The notes below the pieces were generated by a model. The model saw nothing but the letters and a program-made list of their open reading frames with translations, was not told where the DNA came from and did no database searches. This document shows, in pieces, positions 23,700 to 34,637 of a DNA stretch of 64,000 nt. Position 1 is the first letter of the stretch. Each line of letters opens with the position of its first letter. The stretch is from Allium sativum (Eukaryota > Streptophyta > Magnoliopsida > Asparagales > Amaryllidaceae), in the NCBI GenBank assembly GCA_030737875.1, contig CM060925.1, forward strand, positions 485,499,514 through 485,563,513, given 5' to 3'. Position numbers and translations under genes: made by a program.

Positions 23700-23901
23700 G
23701 GTTAAGTTGTCATTTAAAATCAAGACTTAACCCCATCTACGTGTCATGTCAAATTGACTAAGTGTGTCGTTGTAGTTGAAGACTTAGTCCTACGAATCAT
23801 GTGTCAGGTTGGTTAAGTGTGTTCAAGCGGTTCATGACTTAACCCTATCAAATCCACGTGTCAAATTGGTTAAGTATATTCAAATGGTCCATGACTTAAC
23901 C
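23700..23901 (-). other. Four tandem hairpins in LTR of C
   Basis: Plus-strand arms: GGTTAAGT/ACTTAACC at 23700-23732, GACTAAGT/ACTTAGTC at 23756-23789, GGTTAAGT/ACTTAACC at 23811-23844 and 23868-23901. Spacing is about 56 bp with 'ACGTGTCA'-like spacers. The second copy differs from the others at two positions in both arms, and pairing is kept. The other LTR keeps all four (from about 28282). Confidence 0.75.
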
Positions 23902-23947
23902 CTATCCAGTGGCATTAAATTACTTATTGCACACCTAACCTCTTACA

Positions 23948-24140
23948 TTAGACTTGGTTATGGTTACTAGATGTGCCGGGCGGGTCCGGGCAGTTTTACA
24001 CCATAACCTAGTCTAACCTCGGGTTTCGAGTGCGATATGACCAACTACTCACATTGGGTCCTATTGTTTGCAGTTACTGGATTCGTTGGGCGGTTCTGCG
24101 CAGATTTATACTGCAAACTCAACCCAACCTCGAGTTGGCC
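23948..24140 (-). other. Two covarying stem-loop modules in LTR of C
   Basis: Module 1: TTAGACT/AGTCTAA (23948-23954, 24010-24016) enclosing GGTTATGG/CCATAACC (23956-23963, 24001-24008). Module 2: GACCAAC with GTTGGCC (one wobble on the sense strand), TTGGGT/ACCCAA (24054-24059, 24122-24127) and GTTTGCAGT/ACTGCAAAC (24066-24074, 24110-24118). They correspond to the 100-bp modules of A, sharing 'CACATT' and 'AACCTCG' beside the stems. Confidence 0.7.
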
Positions 24141-25030
24141 ACGTTCAAGTTATCTAAGTGTCATGTCCCAAATTCATATTTTCAAGTATAATTTCATGTC
24201 AAGTTCATGTTCCTATCCAAGCTCAAGTTATAATGATATTCATGTTTTCAAGTTCATACTAGATTCAGGTTTTCCTAAACTACCCAAATCGCATCCCCAA
24301 CGCTCGTGAATTCGAATCAAGGCAATAGATGTAACTAGGGAATAACATAACAAGGATGGGTATAAAGTGGCAAAGGTGATTTCGAGGCAAGCATGGTGTA
24401 ACTTGAGATATGATCATAACATCACTGGCATATGAAATAGGGTGATAAACATAGCAATAAATGACATAAGATGATAATCCTAAACTTTGACTAGCAATAG
24501 CTTCAACATCACAACATCACAGGCATGTTAAAATAATGATAGGGTTTAGGTTATGACATGAACAAGCCCCTAAATCAAGTTCTTATCAGTATTCCACAAA
24601 TCAAGGTTCAATATGAACGGTACTAGGTTCAAGGTGAATAGATCTAGGGTGAACAAGAGTAGATCTAAAATAATAGGTCAAAAAGGAATAATTACAGATC
24701 AAAGATATACAAGAGTAGGTCTCAAGTAGTTATCATGTTTATGTTCAACTTCAATTTACACTTGTCCATATTAAGTTTAGAGTTTAGATCTAAGAGTAAC
24801 TGGGGCTTACAGATCGTGGGTTTTGAGAACTAAGAACAAAAATTGTCATAGGATCGTTGTTGAGATGTTGATCTATTCCCTTGAATTGTTGTAGAAACGT
24901 TGGCCTTTGATTTGGATCTAGTTTGAATGTTTAAGCTTCAAGTTGGAGGCGGCGACCATGGTTCAAGAGGAGACTTAGCAGCATAATGGTGTTCGAAAGA
25001 TTTGTTGTGGATTAGCCTAGGTCTTAGGGT

Positions 25031-25040
25031 GTTTTTATAG
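25031..25040 (-). promoter_or_regulatory. TATA box, 3' LTR of C
   Basis: CTATAAAAAC on the minus strand, in the same context as A's TATA box. The copy in the 5' LTR (29612-29621) is the one that would drive gag. Confidence 0.65.
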
Positions 25041-25172
25041 TTGCAACAACTAGTTTAGGCCATAGGATAAACCCTAGAATCGATCTGAACCGCCAAAAAT
25101 CGTCACAGGCCCTCAAACAAGCCAACAGGGTCAAGCAAGAGCAACCAGGCCCAAACTAGGTTCGGGGACCAG

Positions 25173-25246
25173 GTCGACACCCAAGTCGACTGCGCAGTCG
25201 ACCTGGTCCTGGGGGTGTCGACTGCCCAGTCGACTCCCCAGTCGAC
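25173..25246. repeat. Cluster of six GTCGAC palindromes
   Basis: GTCGAC at 25173, 25185, 25197, 25217, 25229 and 25241. Several sit in the larger palindrome AGTCGACTGCGCAGTCGAC. The 5' LTR has five (29754, 29766, 29778, 29798, 29810), so one 12-bp unit was gained or lost. They lie upstream of the TATA box, in U3. Confidence 0.9.
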
Positions 25247-25526
25247 CTGGGGTGCTGGGCGGGAAATTTCCCGCCCAGTCTGTCTTGGTTTTGAAATTCG
25301 AATTTGAACTCGAATTCGAACTGTTTTGAACTCTGAAAATTTCTGAAACTTTGGGGAGCCATAACTTGGTCATACGGACTCCGATTTTCGAAAACTCGGA
25401 CTCGATTTCATGCAGAATTCCGAGATGAACGCAAAGGCGCAACCCGTTTCCCTTGGTTCTTATTTTAAAATTTAATTCTGCCTAGATTTATGGTTATAAC
25501 ACGTTATCAAAATACGGGTTGTTACA

Positions 25527-25560
25527 TTCTCCCCTCCTTAAAGGATTTCGTCCCTGAAAT
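25527..25560 (-). promoter_or_regulatory. PPT and adjacent palindrome of element C
   Basis: Sense strand: ATTTCAGGGACGAAAT (25560-25545), then CTTTAAGGAGGGGAGAA up to the LTR. One base of the palindrome differs from A. Confidence 0.9.
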
Positions 25561-26078
25561 CTCTAAGTTAGGAAGAACGTATCCTACCATCCATCATCCA
25601 TCTACTCAAAACATCATCCACAAGCAAATTGTCCTTAAGAGATTTCTAATGCTGTATGAACATATGCAGAAAGTGTGTGTATATGTTCCTTATCTAATGC
25701 AAATGATCAGGCCTGATTGATCTTTCTAATGCAAAATATGTTTAGTGTCATGAATCCAACATGTATGCAAATAATCCTAGTCACGTAAGCACTATATGTG
25801 TGCAAAAACATTCATCCATATGCAACATTCATATGATAACACATTCAATTTCATCCATAAATAAGTATAAACACCCATGAATATGCAATATGAAAATGTG
25901 TCTGAGCCGATCTAGTGCCTAATGTGTGTTATGCAACCACGAGCAATCACTTGCAACCACTTGCAACCATTCGCAAACATCAAGCATAACATGTTTCAAA
26001 TACATGTTTACATTCATAGGATTCTACCTAAGGTTCTCAAGACAGGATCGAAAGGATATACAAGATAAAACAGAGTAT
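25561..26078 (-). other. 3' non-coding region of element C
   Basis: About 520 bp between the gag stop and the PPT, rich in CATCCAT/TGCATA repeats and similar to the 3' region of A. No protease or RT remnant is recognisable, so the pol loss removed the whole region cleanly. Confidence 0.75.
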
Positions 26079-27032
26079 CTAGGGAAAAGACGTTAAAGAT
26101 GTACCCCTAGAAGGTCCTTCTTGCGGGGCTTGCCCTTGCTTCTTAGGGCAGTTCTTGTTGATGTGTCCAGTTTCACCGCATTGAAAACATGCTCCTATCT
26201 TCATCTTCTTCTTCCTACAGTCCTGGAATATATGCCTGTCAATACCACAGAAGTTGCATTTTCTTTTCTCACGTGACTTGTCATTCTTGTTGTTGCTGTT
26301 ATTTCCTTCTTTCTCGGAGTCTACCTTCTTTTCTTGAGACTCATTCGCCTTGACCTTCTTCTTGCCATTCTCGTCTTCTTCAGGAAGTAGGGCCATATTC
26401 ACCAAGCTTTCAAAGGTCGCCCCCATGGGTACATGAGTCATGGCCATAGTGTGGAGTGGCTCGCTCAATCCTCGAGCAAAGCGTAGAGCCTTCTTCTCAG
26501 CCGTGTTGACTAAGTCCAAAGCAAACCGAGAAAGCTGATTAAACTTATCCACGTATTCCCTAACTGACATGTCCCCTTGCTTGAGTGCCAGGAACCTCTC
26601 CATCTGAAGACTCACTTCTGCGGATGATAAAAACTTAAGCCCAAACCTCTCTCTAAAGTCTGCCCAAGTCTCAATTGGCCTGGTAGCGTTGGTGACTTCC
26701 CACCAAAATGCAGCTTCCTCTTTCAACAACCATGCTTCCAACTGAACTTTCCTATGATCCTCCATATCAAAAATAATAAACAACTCTTCAGTCTCTTTTA
26801 GCCAGTTTCGCGCCTCAACAAAGGTTTCAGTTCCAACGAAGTTCTTGCCGCCCATTCCTATAAAGTCCTTGCATATTTTGGCGAAGGCGGTACCCGGAGG
26901 AGGAGGAACCGTGGCCACCGGGGGAGGAGGAGGAGGGATATTTGCCGGGCCCGCGTCATTGGCCTTAGCTTCCAAGTATCTTCGGAACCAGCCAGGTATG
27001 GGTACTCCCTCAGGAAGGTTAAGATCAGACAT
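26079..27032 (-). CDS. Gag polyprotein of element C, intact, no pol
   Basis: 317 codons, no break. Like A's Gag, it begins MSDLNLPEG and has the retrotransposon Gag core (TETFVEARNWLKETEEL, FWWEVTNATRPIETW, residues about 68-125). A proline-rich spacer lies at 30-47. Two zinc knuckles at about 259-272 and 282-295 would bind the RNA for packaging into virus-like particles; the first has Arg where Gly is usual before the His. A charged linker (220-258) precedes them. The frame ends 22 residues after the second knuckle, where A continues into protease. An open frame despite diverged LTRs suggests past selection for Gag function, but this is inference. The ATG follows a TTTTCAGC sequence, as in A. 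Confidence 0.95.
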   Translation of the reverse strand: MSDLNLPEGVPIPGWFRRYLEAKANDAGPANIPPPPPPVATVPPPPGTAFAKICKDFIGMGGKNFVGTETFVEARNWLKETEELFIIFDMEDHRKVQLEAWLLKEEAAFWWEVTNATRPIETWADFRERFGLKFLSSAEVSLQMERFLALKQGDMSVREYVDKFNQLSRFALDLVNTAEKKALRFARGLSEPLHTMAMTHVPMGATFESLVNMALLPEEDENGKKKVKANESQEKKVDSEKEGNNSNNKNDKSREKRKCNFCGIDRHIFQDCRKKKMKIGACFQCGETGHINKNCPKKQGQAPQEGPSRGTSLTSFP

Positions 27033-27208
27033 GCTGAAAAGCGAAAAGGAAAAAGATTCAAATGAGGAAACAAAGGAAAGTGCTAATGGCTTTTGGGGAA
27101 TAGCCTTTTCTTAAAAATAAAACTTTTCTTGAAAAATGCTTCTTTATAAACGGGTTTGAAAATAGTTTCAGAAGATTTTTAAAACTTTTGCCCAGTCTGG
27201 TAACCTTG

Positions 27209-27220
27209 TGCTCTGATACC
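27209..27220 (-). other. Primer binding site of element C
   Basis: Minus strand TGGTATCAGAGC, two bases from the 5' LTR; initiator Met tRNA type. A 176-bp leader (27033-27208) separates it from gag. Confidence 0.95.
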
Positions 27221-27222
27221 AA

Positions 27223-30095
27223 ATGTTACACCCCACCTCCGCTAGGGTCACTCACAAAGGGAATGCCCTAGTTTTGGAGGGGTATTATCTAGTAAACAGG
27301 CACAGAGATAGCACAAGATAGAACATAGATAAAATAGAGTATATAAAGCATCGTATATAAACTTTAAAACCAAATCTCATTACTGAAAAATAGAGTCAAA
27401 ACCTCTTACATCAAAATGCCGAGTCATTATTTCATTACATCAAGTTCTAAAGAAGAAAATTACTTAAAACAACATAAGTAAAATATTATTCCCCAAAAAG
27501 TGCATGAGTGCAGCCATAGCATAGCTCAAGACCAAACCGTACATGAGCTGTCAGAAAGCAAGCAAAGTCCGAGCTAAGAGCTAGAGTTTCCTCCCTGAGA
27601 ACCTTGGGGGGGGGGGACGAAAGACAAAGAGGCGAAAGAAAACGGGTCAGTCAAAAATACTGGTAAGCCCTAGCGACTATCAGCATAAAAACTAGTAAAG
27701 TTAACAAGACATGAATAAACTGGAATTAAACATAGGAATGATGATAAGTCTGACATGATAACTAAGATAACAAGATAACTCAAGTCTAACATTGCGTATT
27801 CAAGGTTCGCCATACCAACTATACTGGTATACTAATCCTGTGTCAACTATAAATCAAGAAATAATCCCTTGGCCCAATATCGTGAAGTGACCCAATTCGG
27901 GGTCCAACGGTATGATCTAATCGATCGACTCCCTACAAGTCTAGCTCGTCATGTGTCTGTGTCATACGGCCCTATCACGAATGTAGTTACCTGTGCTAGG
28001 TCCACCATAGGATGTATCAAGCCCTAGGGTGCCAACCACCGACATGAATCAAGAATGCACAGATAATCCTACTGAGGCCCAATGCCTTCTTTTTCAACTC
28101 CGGACTAAGTGCAGGACCCTAGTCTGCCTGAAACTACAATGGCGCACCAACTCAGCCGTCATTCTGGTCGCTTACAATCAGCCCAGCAATTGTGCCCCAC
28201 CCTGCCTAGTCCCAGTGTATCTTGATACATCTAGTGGGTTACTGCTGAAAAGGACCGCATAACTAGGGTTTCGTTCAGTAGGTTAAGTTGTCATTTAAAA
28301 TCGAGACTTAACCCCATCTACATGTCATGTCAAATTGACTAAGTGTGTCGTTCTAGTTCAAGACTTAGTCCTACGAATCATGTGTCGGGTTGGTTAAGTG
28401 TGTTCAAGCGGTTCATGACTTAACCCTATCAAATCAACGTGTCAAATTGGTTAAGTGTATTCAAGTGGTCCATGACTTAACCCTATCCAGTGGCATTAAT
28501 TTACTTAATGCACCCCTAACATCTCACATTAGACTTGGTTATGGTTACTGGATGTGCCGGGCGGGTCCGGGCAGTTTTACACAATAACCTAGTCTAACTC
28601 GGGTTTCGAGTGCGATATGACCAACTACTCACATTGGGTCCTATTGTTTGCAGTTACTGGATTCGCCGGGCGGTTCCGGGTAGATTTATACTGCAAACTC
28701 AACCCAACCTCGAGTTGGCCACGTTCAAGTTATCTAAGTGTCATGTCCCAAATTCATATTTTCAAGTATAATTTCATGTCAAGTTCATGTTCCTATCCAA
28801 GCTCAAGTTATAACGATATTCATGTTTTCAAGTTCATACTAAATTCAGGTTTTCCTAAACTACCCAAATCGCATCCCCAACGCTCGTGAATTCGAATCAA
28901 GGCAATAGATGTAACTAGGGAATAACATAACAAGGATGGGTATAAAGTGGCAAAGGTGATTTCAAGGCAAGCATGGTGTAAATTGAGATATGATCATAAC
29001 ATCACTGGCATATGAAATAGGGTGATAAATATAGCAATAAATGACATAAGATGATAATCCTAAACTTGTGACTAGCAATAGTTTCAACATCACAACATCA
29101 CAGGCATGTTAAAATAATGATAGGGTTTAAGTTATGACATGAACCAGCCCCTAAGTCAAGTTCTTATCAGTATTCCACAAATCAAGGTTCAATATGAATG
29201 GTACTAGGTTCAAGGTGAATAGATCTAGGGTGAACAAGAGTAGATCTAAAATAATAGATCAAAAAGGAATAGTCATAAATCAAAGATATACAAGAGTAGG
29301 TCTCAAGTAGTTATCATGTTTATGTTCAACTTCAATTTACACATGTCCATATTAAGTTTAGAGTTTAGATCTAAGAGTAACTAGGGCTTACAGATCGTGG
29401 TTTTTGAGAACTAAGAACAGAAATTGTCGTAGGATTGTTGTTGAGATGTTGATCTATTCCCTTGAATTGTTGTAGAAACGTTGGCCTTCGATTTGGATCT
29501 AGTTTGAATGTTTAAGCTTCAAGATGGAGGCGGCGGCCATGGTTCAAGAGGAGACTTAGAAGCATAATGGCGTTAGAAAGATTTGTTGTGGATTAGCCTA
29601 GGTCTTAGGGTGTTTTTATAGTTGCAACAACTAGTTTAGGCCATAGGATAAACCCTAGAATCGATCTGTACCGCCAAAAATCGTCACAGGCCCTCAAACA
29701 AGCCAACAGGGTCAAGCAGGAGCAACCAGGCCCAAACCGGGTTCGGGGACCAGGTCGACACCCAAGTCGACTGCGTAGTCGACTTAGTCCTGGGGGTGTC
29801 GACTGCGCAGTCGACCTGGGGTGCTGGGCGGGAAATTTTCCGCCCAGTCTGTCTGGGTTTTGAAATTCGAATTTGAACTTGAATTCGAACTGTTTTGAAC
29901 TCTGGAAATTTCTGAAACTTTGCGGAGCCATAACTTGGTCATACGGACTCCGATTTTCGAAAAATCAGACTCGATTTCATGCAGAATTCCGAGACGAACG
30001 CAATGGCACAACCCGTTCCCCTTGTTTCTTCTTTTAGAATTTAATTCTGCCTAGATTTATGGTTATAACACGTTATCAAAATACGGGTTGTTACA
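27223..30095 (-). repeat. 5' LTR of element C (2873 bp)
   Basis: Plus strand TGTTACACCCC...GGGTTGTTACA, then CTGGT. It has the same modules as the 3' LTR: hairpins from about 28282, covarying modules about 28500-28715, TATA box 29612-29621, five GTCGAC sites. The G run is 11 bp (27606-27616) against 18 in the other LTR. Confidence 0.93.
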
Positions 30096-30100
30096 CTGGT

Positions 30101-31508
30101 GTTGAAGCCCTTGATTGATTTGCTCCCAAGACGGGGCTAAGATGGTAGTTATTCGGACGTAGTGTTGATTTGTACGGATTTGTCTTTCGCTCAGACCCAT
30201 AGCATAAGCTTATAAATGGATATGTGTCTGACATTGAATTTTTTTCTATGTAAATTGATTTCTATTAATATACGACCGTTGGTGGCGGAGAATTTGTTCT
30301 CTTGCTTAACACCCTTAGAGGTTGTGTATTAATAGTTATCAATCGCATGGCGTGAATTGTCAACGTGGCACACTAAGATGAAGATGATCTAGGCTTTATT
30401 GAAAAGCAGGCCTTGTGGTTATAATGTTATTTCGCGAACCTCACAACCCGGTTGAGTCTAAAACAGGAGAAGGGAACACAGGGAGAGCAGCACGTTTCTT
30501 TCTAGCTAGAAGTGGTGTCGATGCTTAAATTGGCTGATATTTACTTATGTGGATGATGGAATGTGACGCGCCTCGGATGATAGGTCCTATAGGATCAGGA
30601 AACATGTGTTCAGGAATTGCTAAACCACGAAGCTGTATGTGTGGACCGGCCCTGTAGGATCCAAGGGTTAACTGCAGGGAATCCTGAGACATTAGCTAGA
30701 GTGTCTCGAATCGGTAAGGAGCTCCTCGCTAGCCTTGACTCATGATGGAAACCCAATTTCCAATACGACACCAAGCGGTTTTGATTGTACAACTAGTATG
30801 GTCACATAGTAGGATGGGGTACTATGCCGTCTATGATTGATACATTATGATTGATTTTTTTTAAACATATATACAGTAATAATAATATCAAATTCGTTTT
30901 TAACGTATCAAGCATTTTTAACCATTATAAGGTAAAACCCTATCCTCGGGTTTGCGTTGCATTGTGTGATGGGACTTGGGTCTTATAATGGTTTCATTTT
31001 TCTAAAAAGCATTGCGTTGTTTAATGATTTACTTTTAATTATGCACCGGCAATCCATTAGGATAAAACCCGTTCCACGTTAGCGGCGTGGTCCTTGGATT
31101 TTCCTTATTGCTATTAGCTAAATTAGTTAAGAATTCTCATACCAATCCCATGATTGACCTATTATTTGTTTCCACCTTTACAAACTCGGGTGCCCTCTTT
31201 CCACACAGGCAGTCGAGTAATTTGTCTACGGGTTCTTATCTCGAGCAGGATCCTGGATTGAAGCCTAAAGTTGTGTCCAGAGCATAGTTGTCTTCCGCTG
31301 CCTTACTTATTTTATTTCCGCTGCAATGTATTAAAATATTGTAATTTATCTTCCGCTGTAATTTTATTCGATGTACTCTGATATTTTGTACTCTGATGTA
31401 ACACTATTGTAATGTTTATAAAAGTCTGCTGTATTTGTTCTGATGTGTTGTAGCCCAAAGTAAACGTATCCGGCGATTTTCCGCAAGGGCGATTTTCGGG
31501 TCATTTCA
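30101..31508 (+). mobile_element. Element E, LTR 3' end (R/U5 side)
   Basis: After CTGGT (30096-30100) the LTR of E continues. Blocks match B and D: 'GGTGGCGGAGAATTTGTTCT', 'AGAGGTTGTGTATTAATAG', 'GGGAGAGCA', 'TTTGCGTTGCATTGTGTGAT', and an end 'CGGGTCATTTCA' at 31508. The last base is inferred from the TCA ends of B and D. No gene is seen. Confidence 0.7.
30920..30993 (+). other. Conserved stem-loop, copy in E
   Basis: Perfect 12-bp stem AACCATTATAAG (30920-30931) with CTTATAATGGTT (30982-30993) and a 50-nt loop, about 515 bp from the LTR end. Both arms differ from B and D at matched positions. Confidence 0.7.
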
Positions 31509-32387
31509 AGTTTGCTATGTTATTTTACTATTTAATATGGTATCGCTACTTAACGCTAACATTAAATATTCGCACTCCTATAACCGAATTCCAATCGCTG
31601 TGAAAATGGATCCACAGCTATGTCTTAACATTCTGGTCGCAATGGAATTTGTTTGATTGAAAACGGACTTTGCTTGCATAATGACAATAATTTAAAATAT
31701 CGGTTCACCTTTAAATTTCGTCTACTGACAAAACAACTCTGTTTGGCTCCAAACTGGAAATCCAGCAAAAATTCATTATATGTATTCCAATAAATCTTGT
31801 TTCCTCGAAAACGGAGGTCGTTTGAAAAGAAAATATTTTTAAGGCTTATATAATATCGATAAAAATATAATTAAATTAAAAACAATTATATTTAATTAAA
31901 TTATTATTTCTCCAAATGGAGTATTATACAGCTTCAAAATAAACCAATATATATTTTGTACTCAATATCCCGAAATTCGGGTTAAAACGGTATCCGAATA
32001 TATAGAAATACCTTTTTATTTATTTGCTAAATCGTTATAACTTATTAACGATTCCGAAGCGACTATTTGAAAATTTAATTTGGACATAACTTACAATCCA
32101 TAAGCTAAAATCTCGATTTTTCTCTTTCATTAGAAAAATATGATCAAAGATTCAAACGACTCATGTTTCACCGAATTCCGAATTATATCGGATCCTGTAT
32201 ATTCAGTCGAAGTTTAAATTGTAAATTACGAACTACCGCGATGTTTCGAGCTCGTTTCAATTATATTATAAGTTATATGTATTCGAACTTAGTTTTTATT
32301 AAATAAATTCGATTTAAAATCCATTAAATCAATATTTAAAGCAGAATTAAATATTCGTAATTAACATTCAAAATCTGGGATGTTACA
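31509..32387 (-). mobile_element. Element F, U3 part of 3' LTR
   Basis: Reads as an LTR U3 on the minus strand, starting TGTAACATCCCAGATTTTG at 32387. The same start pattern (TGTAACGACCCAG) is seen in D. The R/U5 part expected to the left is absent because E occupies that place, so E probably inserted into this LTR. No coding sequence. Confidence 0.65.
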
Positions 32388-32719
32388 TTCTTTTCCCCTT
32401 AAAAGAATTTCGTCCCCGAAATTACAAGGTAAGAAGAATACTCCAACCCGAATTATTTTAAATTAATTATTCTTAAGTTGTCATCAAAACAAATTTAAAT
32501 TATTTGAAAATTTTGCTAGCACCTCCGCTACATGGCTCGATCACAACAACTACAAATGTCACTCTAGGCTCAATTTCTCCCGAAGAAAATCAAAAGCCAA
32601 ATGGCTACCGAACTCTGGGGTATAAAATCAATTACTCCAATAAATTAACTAACTCTGGGTTTACCTATTTGTCGGGCAACTGAATTCCAATTCCGCGACA
32701 AATCAACTAACTGCTCTTC
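32388..32719 (-). mobile_element. Element F, internal region, PPT side
   Basis: PPT on the sense strand 'CTTTTAAGGGGAAAAGAA' beside the LTR, with the palindrome AATTTCGGGGACGAAATT at 32406-32423. The rest (32424-32714) is AT-rich and non-coding. TCTTC (32715-32719) is the left target duplication of D. Confidence 0.7.
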
Positions 32720-33250
32720 TGAGACGACCCGATTTCCCGTTCTCACGGAAACAAGGGTTATCTTTGGAATATAACACAGAAACATATAATAGCAGAACAG
32801 AATTAAATAAATACACCAGAATGAACAACAAAATATACTGGATAAAAGTAATCATCAGAGTTACACAGTATACAGGATCTTACTTAGTACAAATACAGTT
32901 CAGCTATACATAAATGTCTACAGCGGAAATAAACAAAATGTGTACAATAGGAGCTGAACAGCATAAAAAGAAATAAATGATAGAATCCATCTTCAGCTCC
33001 AGCTATCCAGAAAGAACCAGCTAAACCTGAATACATGGCTGCCCGTGTAGAAAAAGGGGCACCCGAGTTTGAAAGTGAAACAAACTACGAGTCAGTCATG
33101 GGACTGGTATGAGAAATCCACTCAACACATATATAATTGGCTAATCACAGGACCACGCCACTTTCGTGGAACGGGTTTACTCCATCGGATTGCCAGTGCT
33201 TTAAAACAAATCTTTCTTTTAAACATCGCTATGCTTTTTATAAAAATGAA

Positions 33251-33323
33251 GCCGTTATAAGACTCAGTTCCCATCACACAATGCAACGCAAACCGGAGGA
33301 TAGAGTTTTTACCTTATAACGGC
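33251..33323 (-). other. Conserved stem-loop, D LTR 1
   Basis: Plus strand GCCGTTATAAG (33251-33261) with CTTATAACGGC (33313-33323): perfect 11-bp stem, 51-nt loop, about 530 bp from the LTR 3' end. Repeated at 44426-44498 and 55599-55671. A second, shorter hairpin, CCAC-GAAA-GTGG on the sense strand (33158-33169), lies further toward the LTR 3' end. Confidence 0.7.
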
Positions 33324-34637
33324 CAAGATATGCTTGATACGAATAAAACAAAGGCATTTGATATTATTACTAGTGTTTATATGTTTTGAAAACAATTTCA
33401 AATCATAACTATCAATCATAGGCGACATGAGCGTCCCATGCCACTATGTCGCCAAATGTATATATATACAATCGAAACCGCATCGTCACGTATTTGGAAA
33501 TTGGATTTCCGTCATGAACCAAGGCAAAAGATAGTCCTTACCGAATTCGTGACTCTCTAGCCCGAGCCACAGGCAAGTACTCAGTCAAGCCTTCGGAGCG
33601 ACAGGGCCGGTCCACCGATATGGATTAAAATGCCTGAAAACTACGTTTCCCCGCCCTTTGGGGCGTAAACGAGCCAACGAATGACTCCATCGAACCCGGA
33701 TCGTCCGATCAAACCGAGGCGCCTCGCAACAGCAACAACCACATAGGTGAAAAGTATATAAATGTCAGGGCTGGTAGGTCACTGACACCACCCTAGCTAG
33801 AAAGAAACGCATGCCCTCCCTGAGGTCCTTCTCCCGTTTTAGGTTCATACCGGGATGTGAGGCTCGCAAATTCACGTTATAAACAAAGCTATGCCACACA
33901 GGCGGTGCTTTGATCATCACCACAAGACTTTGCTTTTCAACAGAAGCCCTGATCACTGCATCTTAGCATGCCACACAGGCAATTCATGTCATGCGACTGA
34001 TGTCCATCGATATACAACCTCTGAGCTCGTACGTCTCAGAGAAGGGCGTTAAGCAAAAGAATAAATTCTCCGCCGCCAAACAGATGTATATTTAACAGAA
34101 ATCAATCAACACAGAATAAACTCCAATGTCAGACACACAGTCCATTTACAAGTCCGTTCTGGGTCTGAACGAAACCGGAGGCACTAAATACCTCGCAAAC
34201 CCTTCGATCACCACTTACGTCTGGACGATCACCACTCATTATCCATATTTCGGGATGCCTCCCAATCAGGACCTCGGTTACCACCCAAACGAGGTGAAGA
34301 TCTCCGGTCTTCGACCACCGTCTTCATCTTCGAATTTCAATCGTCGGTCAATTATTCGAAATGAGAATTAACTCGGCCTTTTCAAATAATTCACGTATAT
34401 TTAGAATTTCAATTCGATTTATTTCAATGGTTAAATTATTCGACAACACCAATTTTGTTCTTTAATGTAATTTTCACACCAAACACATTCAACCATCAAA
34501 TACAACATAAATCGAGCAAATTCAGTTTATTTCCATTCCATATCGCTTATGATATTTTATAATGATTTATCGCTATTTTTATTTATTTTAAAATAGCTCA
34601 TTCAATCAAAACGACGCTTCGGGCCATAAGGCGGTCG

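Larger units (their letters stand above)
22637..25526 (-). repeat. 3' LTR of element C (2890 bp)
   Basis: On the plus strand it begins TGTAACACCCC and ends GGGTTGTTACA. Holds an 18-G run (23016-23033; C run on the sense strand), four 56-bp-spaced hairpins (23700-23901), two larger covarying modules (23948-24140), the TATA box (25031-25040) and six GTCGAC sites (25173-25246). No coding function; the 90-codon frame at 24037-24309 lies inside the modules. Confidence 0.93.
22637..30095 (-). mobile_element. Element C, gag-only non-autonomous LTR retrotransposon (TR-GAG type)
   Basis: 7.46 kb, minus orientation. 5' LTR 27223-30095, primer site 27209-27220, gag 26079-27032, PPT 25527-25543, 3' LTR 22637-25526, target duplication CTGGT on both sides. 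The internal region is only about 1.7 kb and has no protease, RT, RNase H or integrase. This is the layout described in plants as TR-GAG elements. LTR ends, TATA context, leader, Gag and 3' region resemble A, so A-like enzymes could have moved it. The LTRs differ by several percent by eye, so it is older than A. Confidence 0.93.

Noticed and set aside
24037..24309. 90-codon frame in the C LTR, repeated at 28617-28889
   Set aside because: It overlaps the stem-loop modules and has no recognisable domain; it persists only as part of the two LTRs.
31537..31548. TGGTATCGCTAC after the end of E as E's primer binding site
   Set aside because: Only the first seven bases match and it is about 30 bp from the LTR end; sequence after 31508 reads better as the U3 of F on the other strand.
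34126..34371. 81-codon frame found three times (34126, 45301, 56474)
   Set aside because: It lies antisense in the D LTRs and is conserved only because the LTRs are recent copies; B does not support it as a coding unit.
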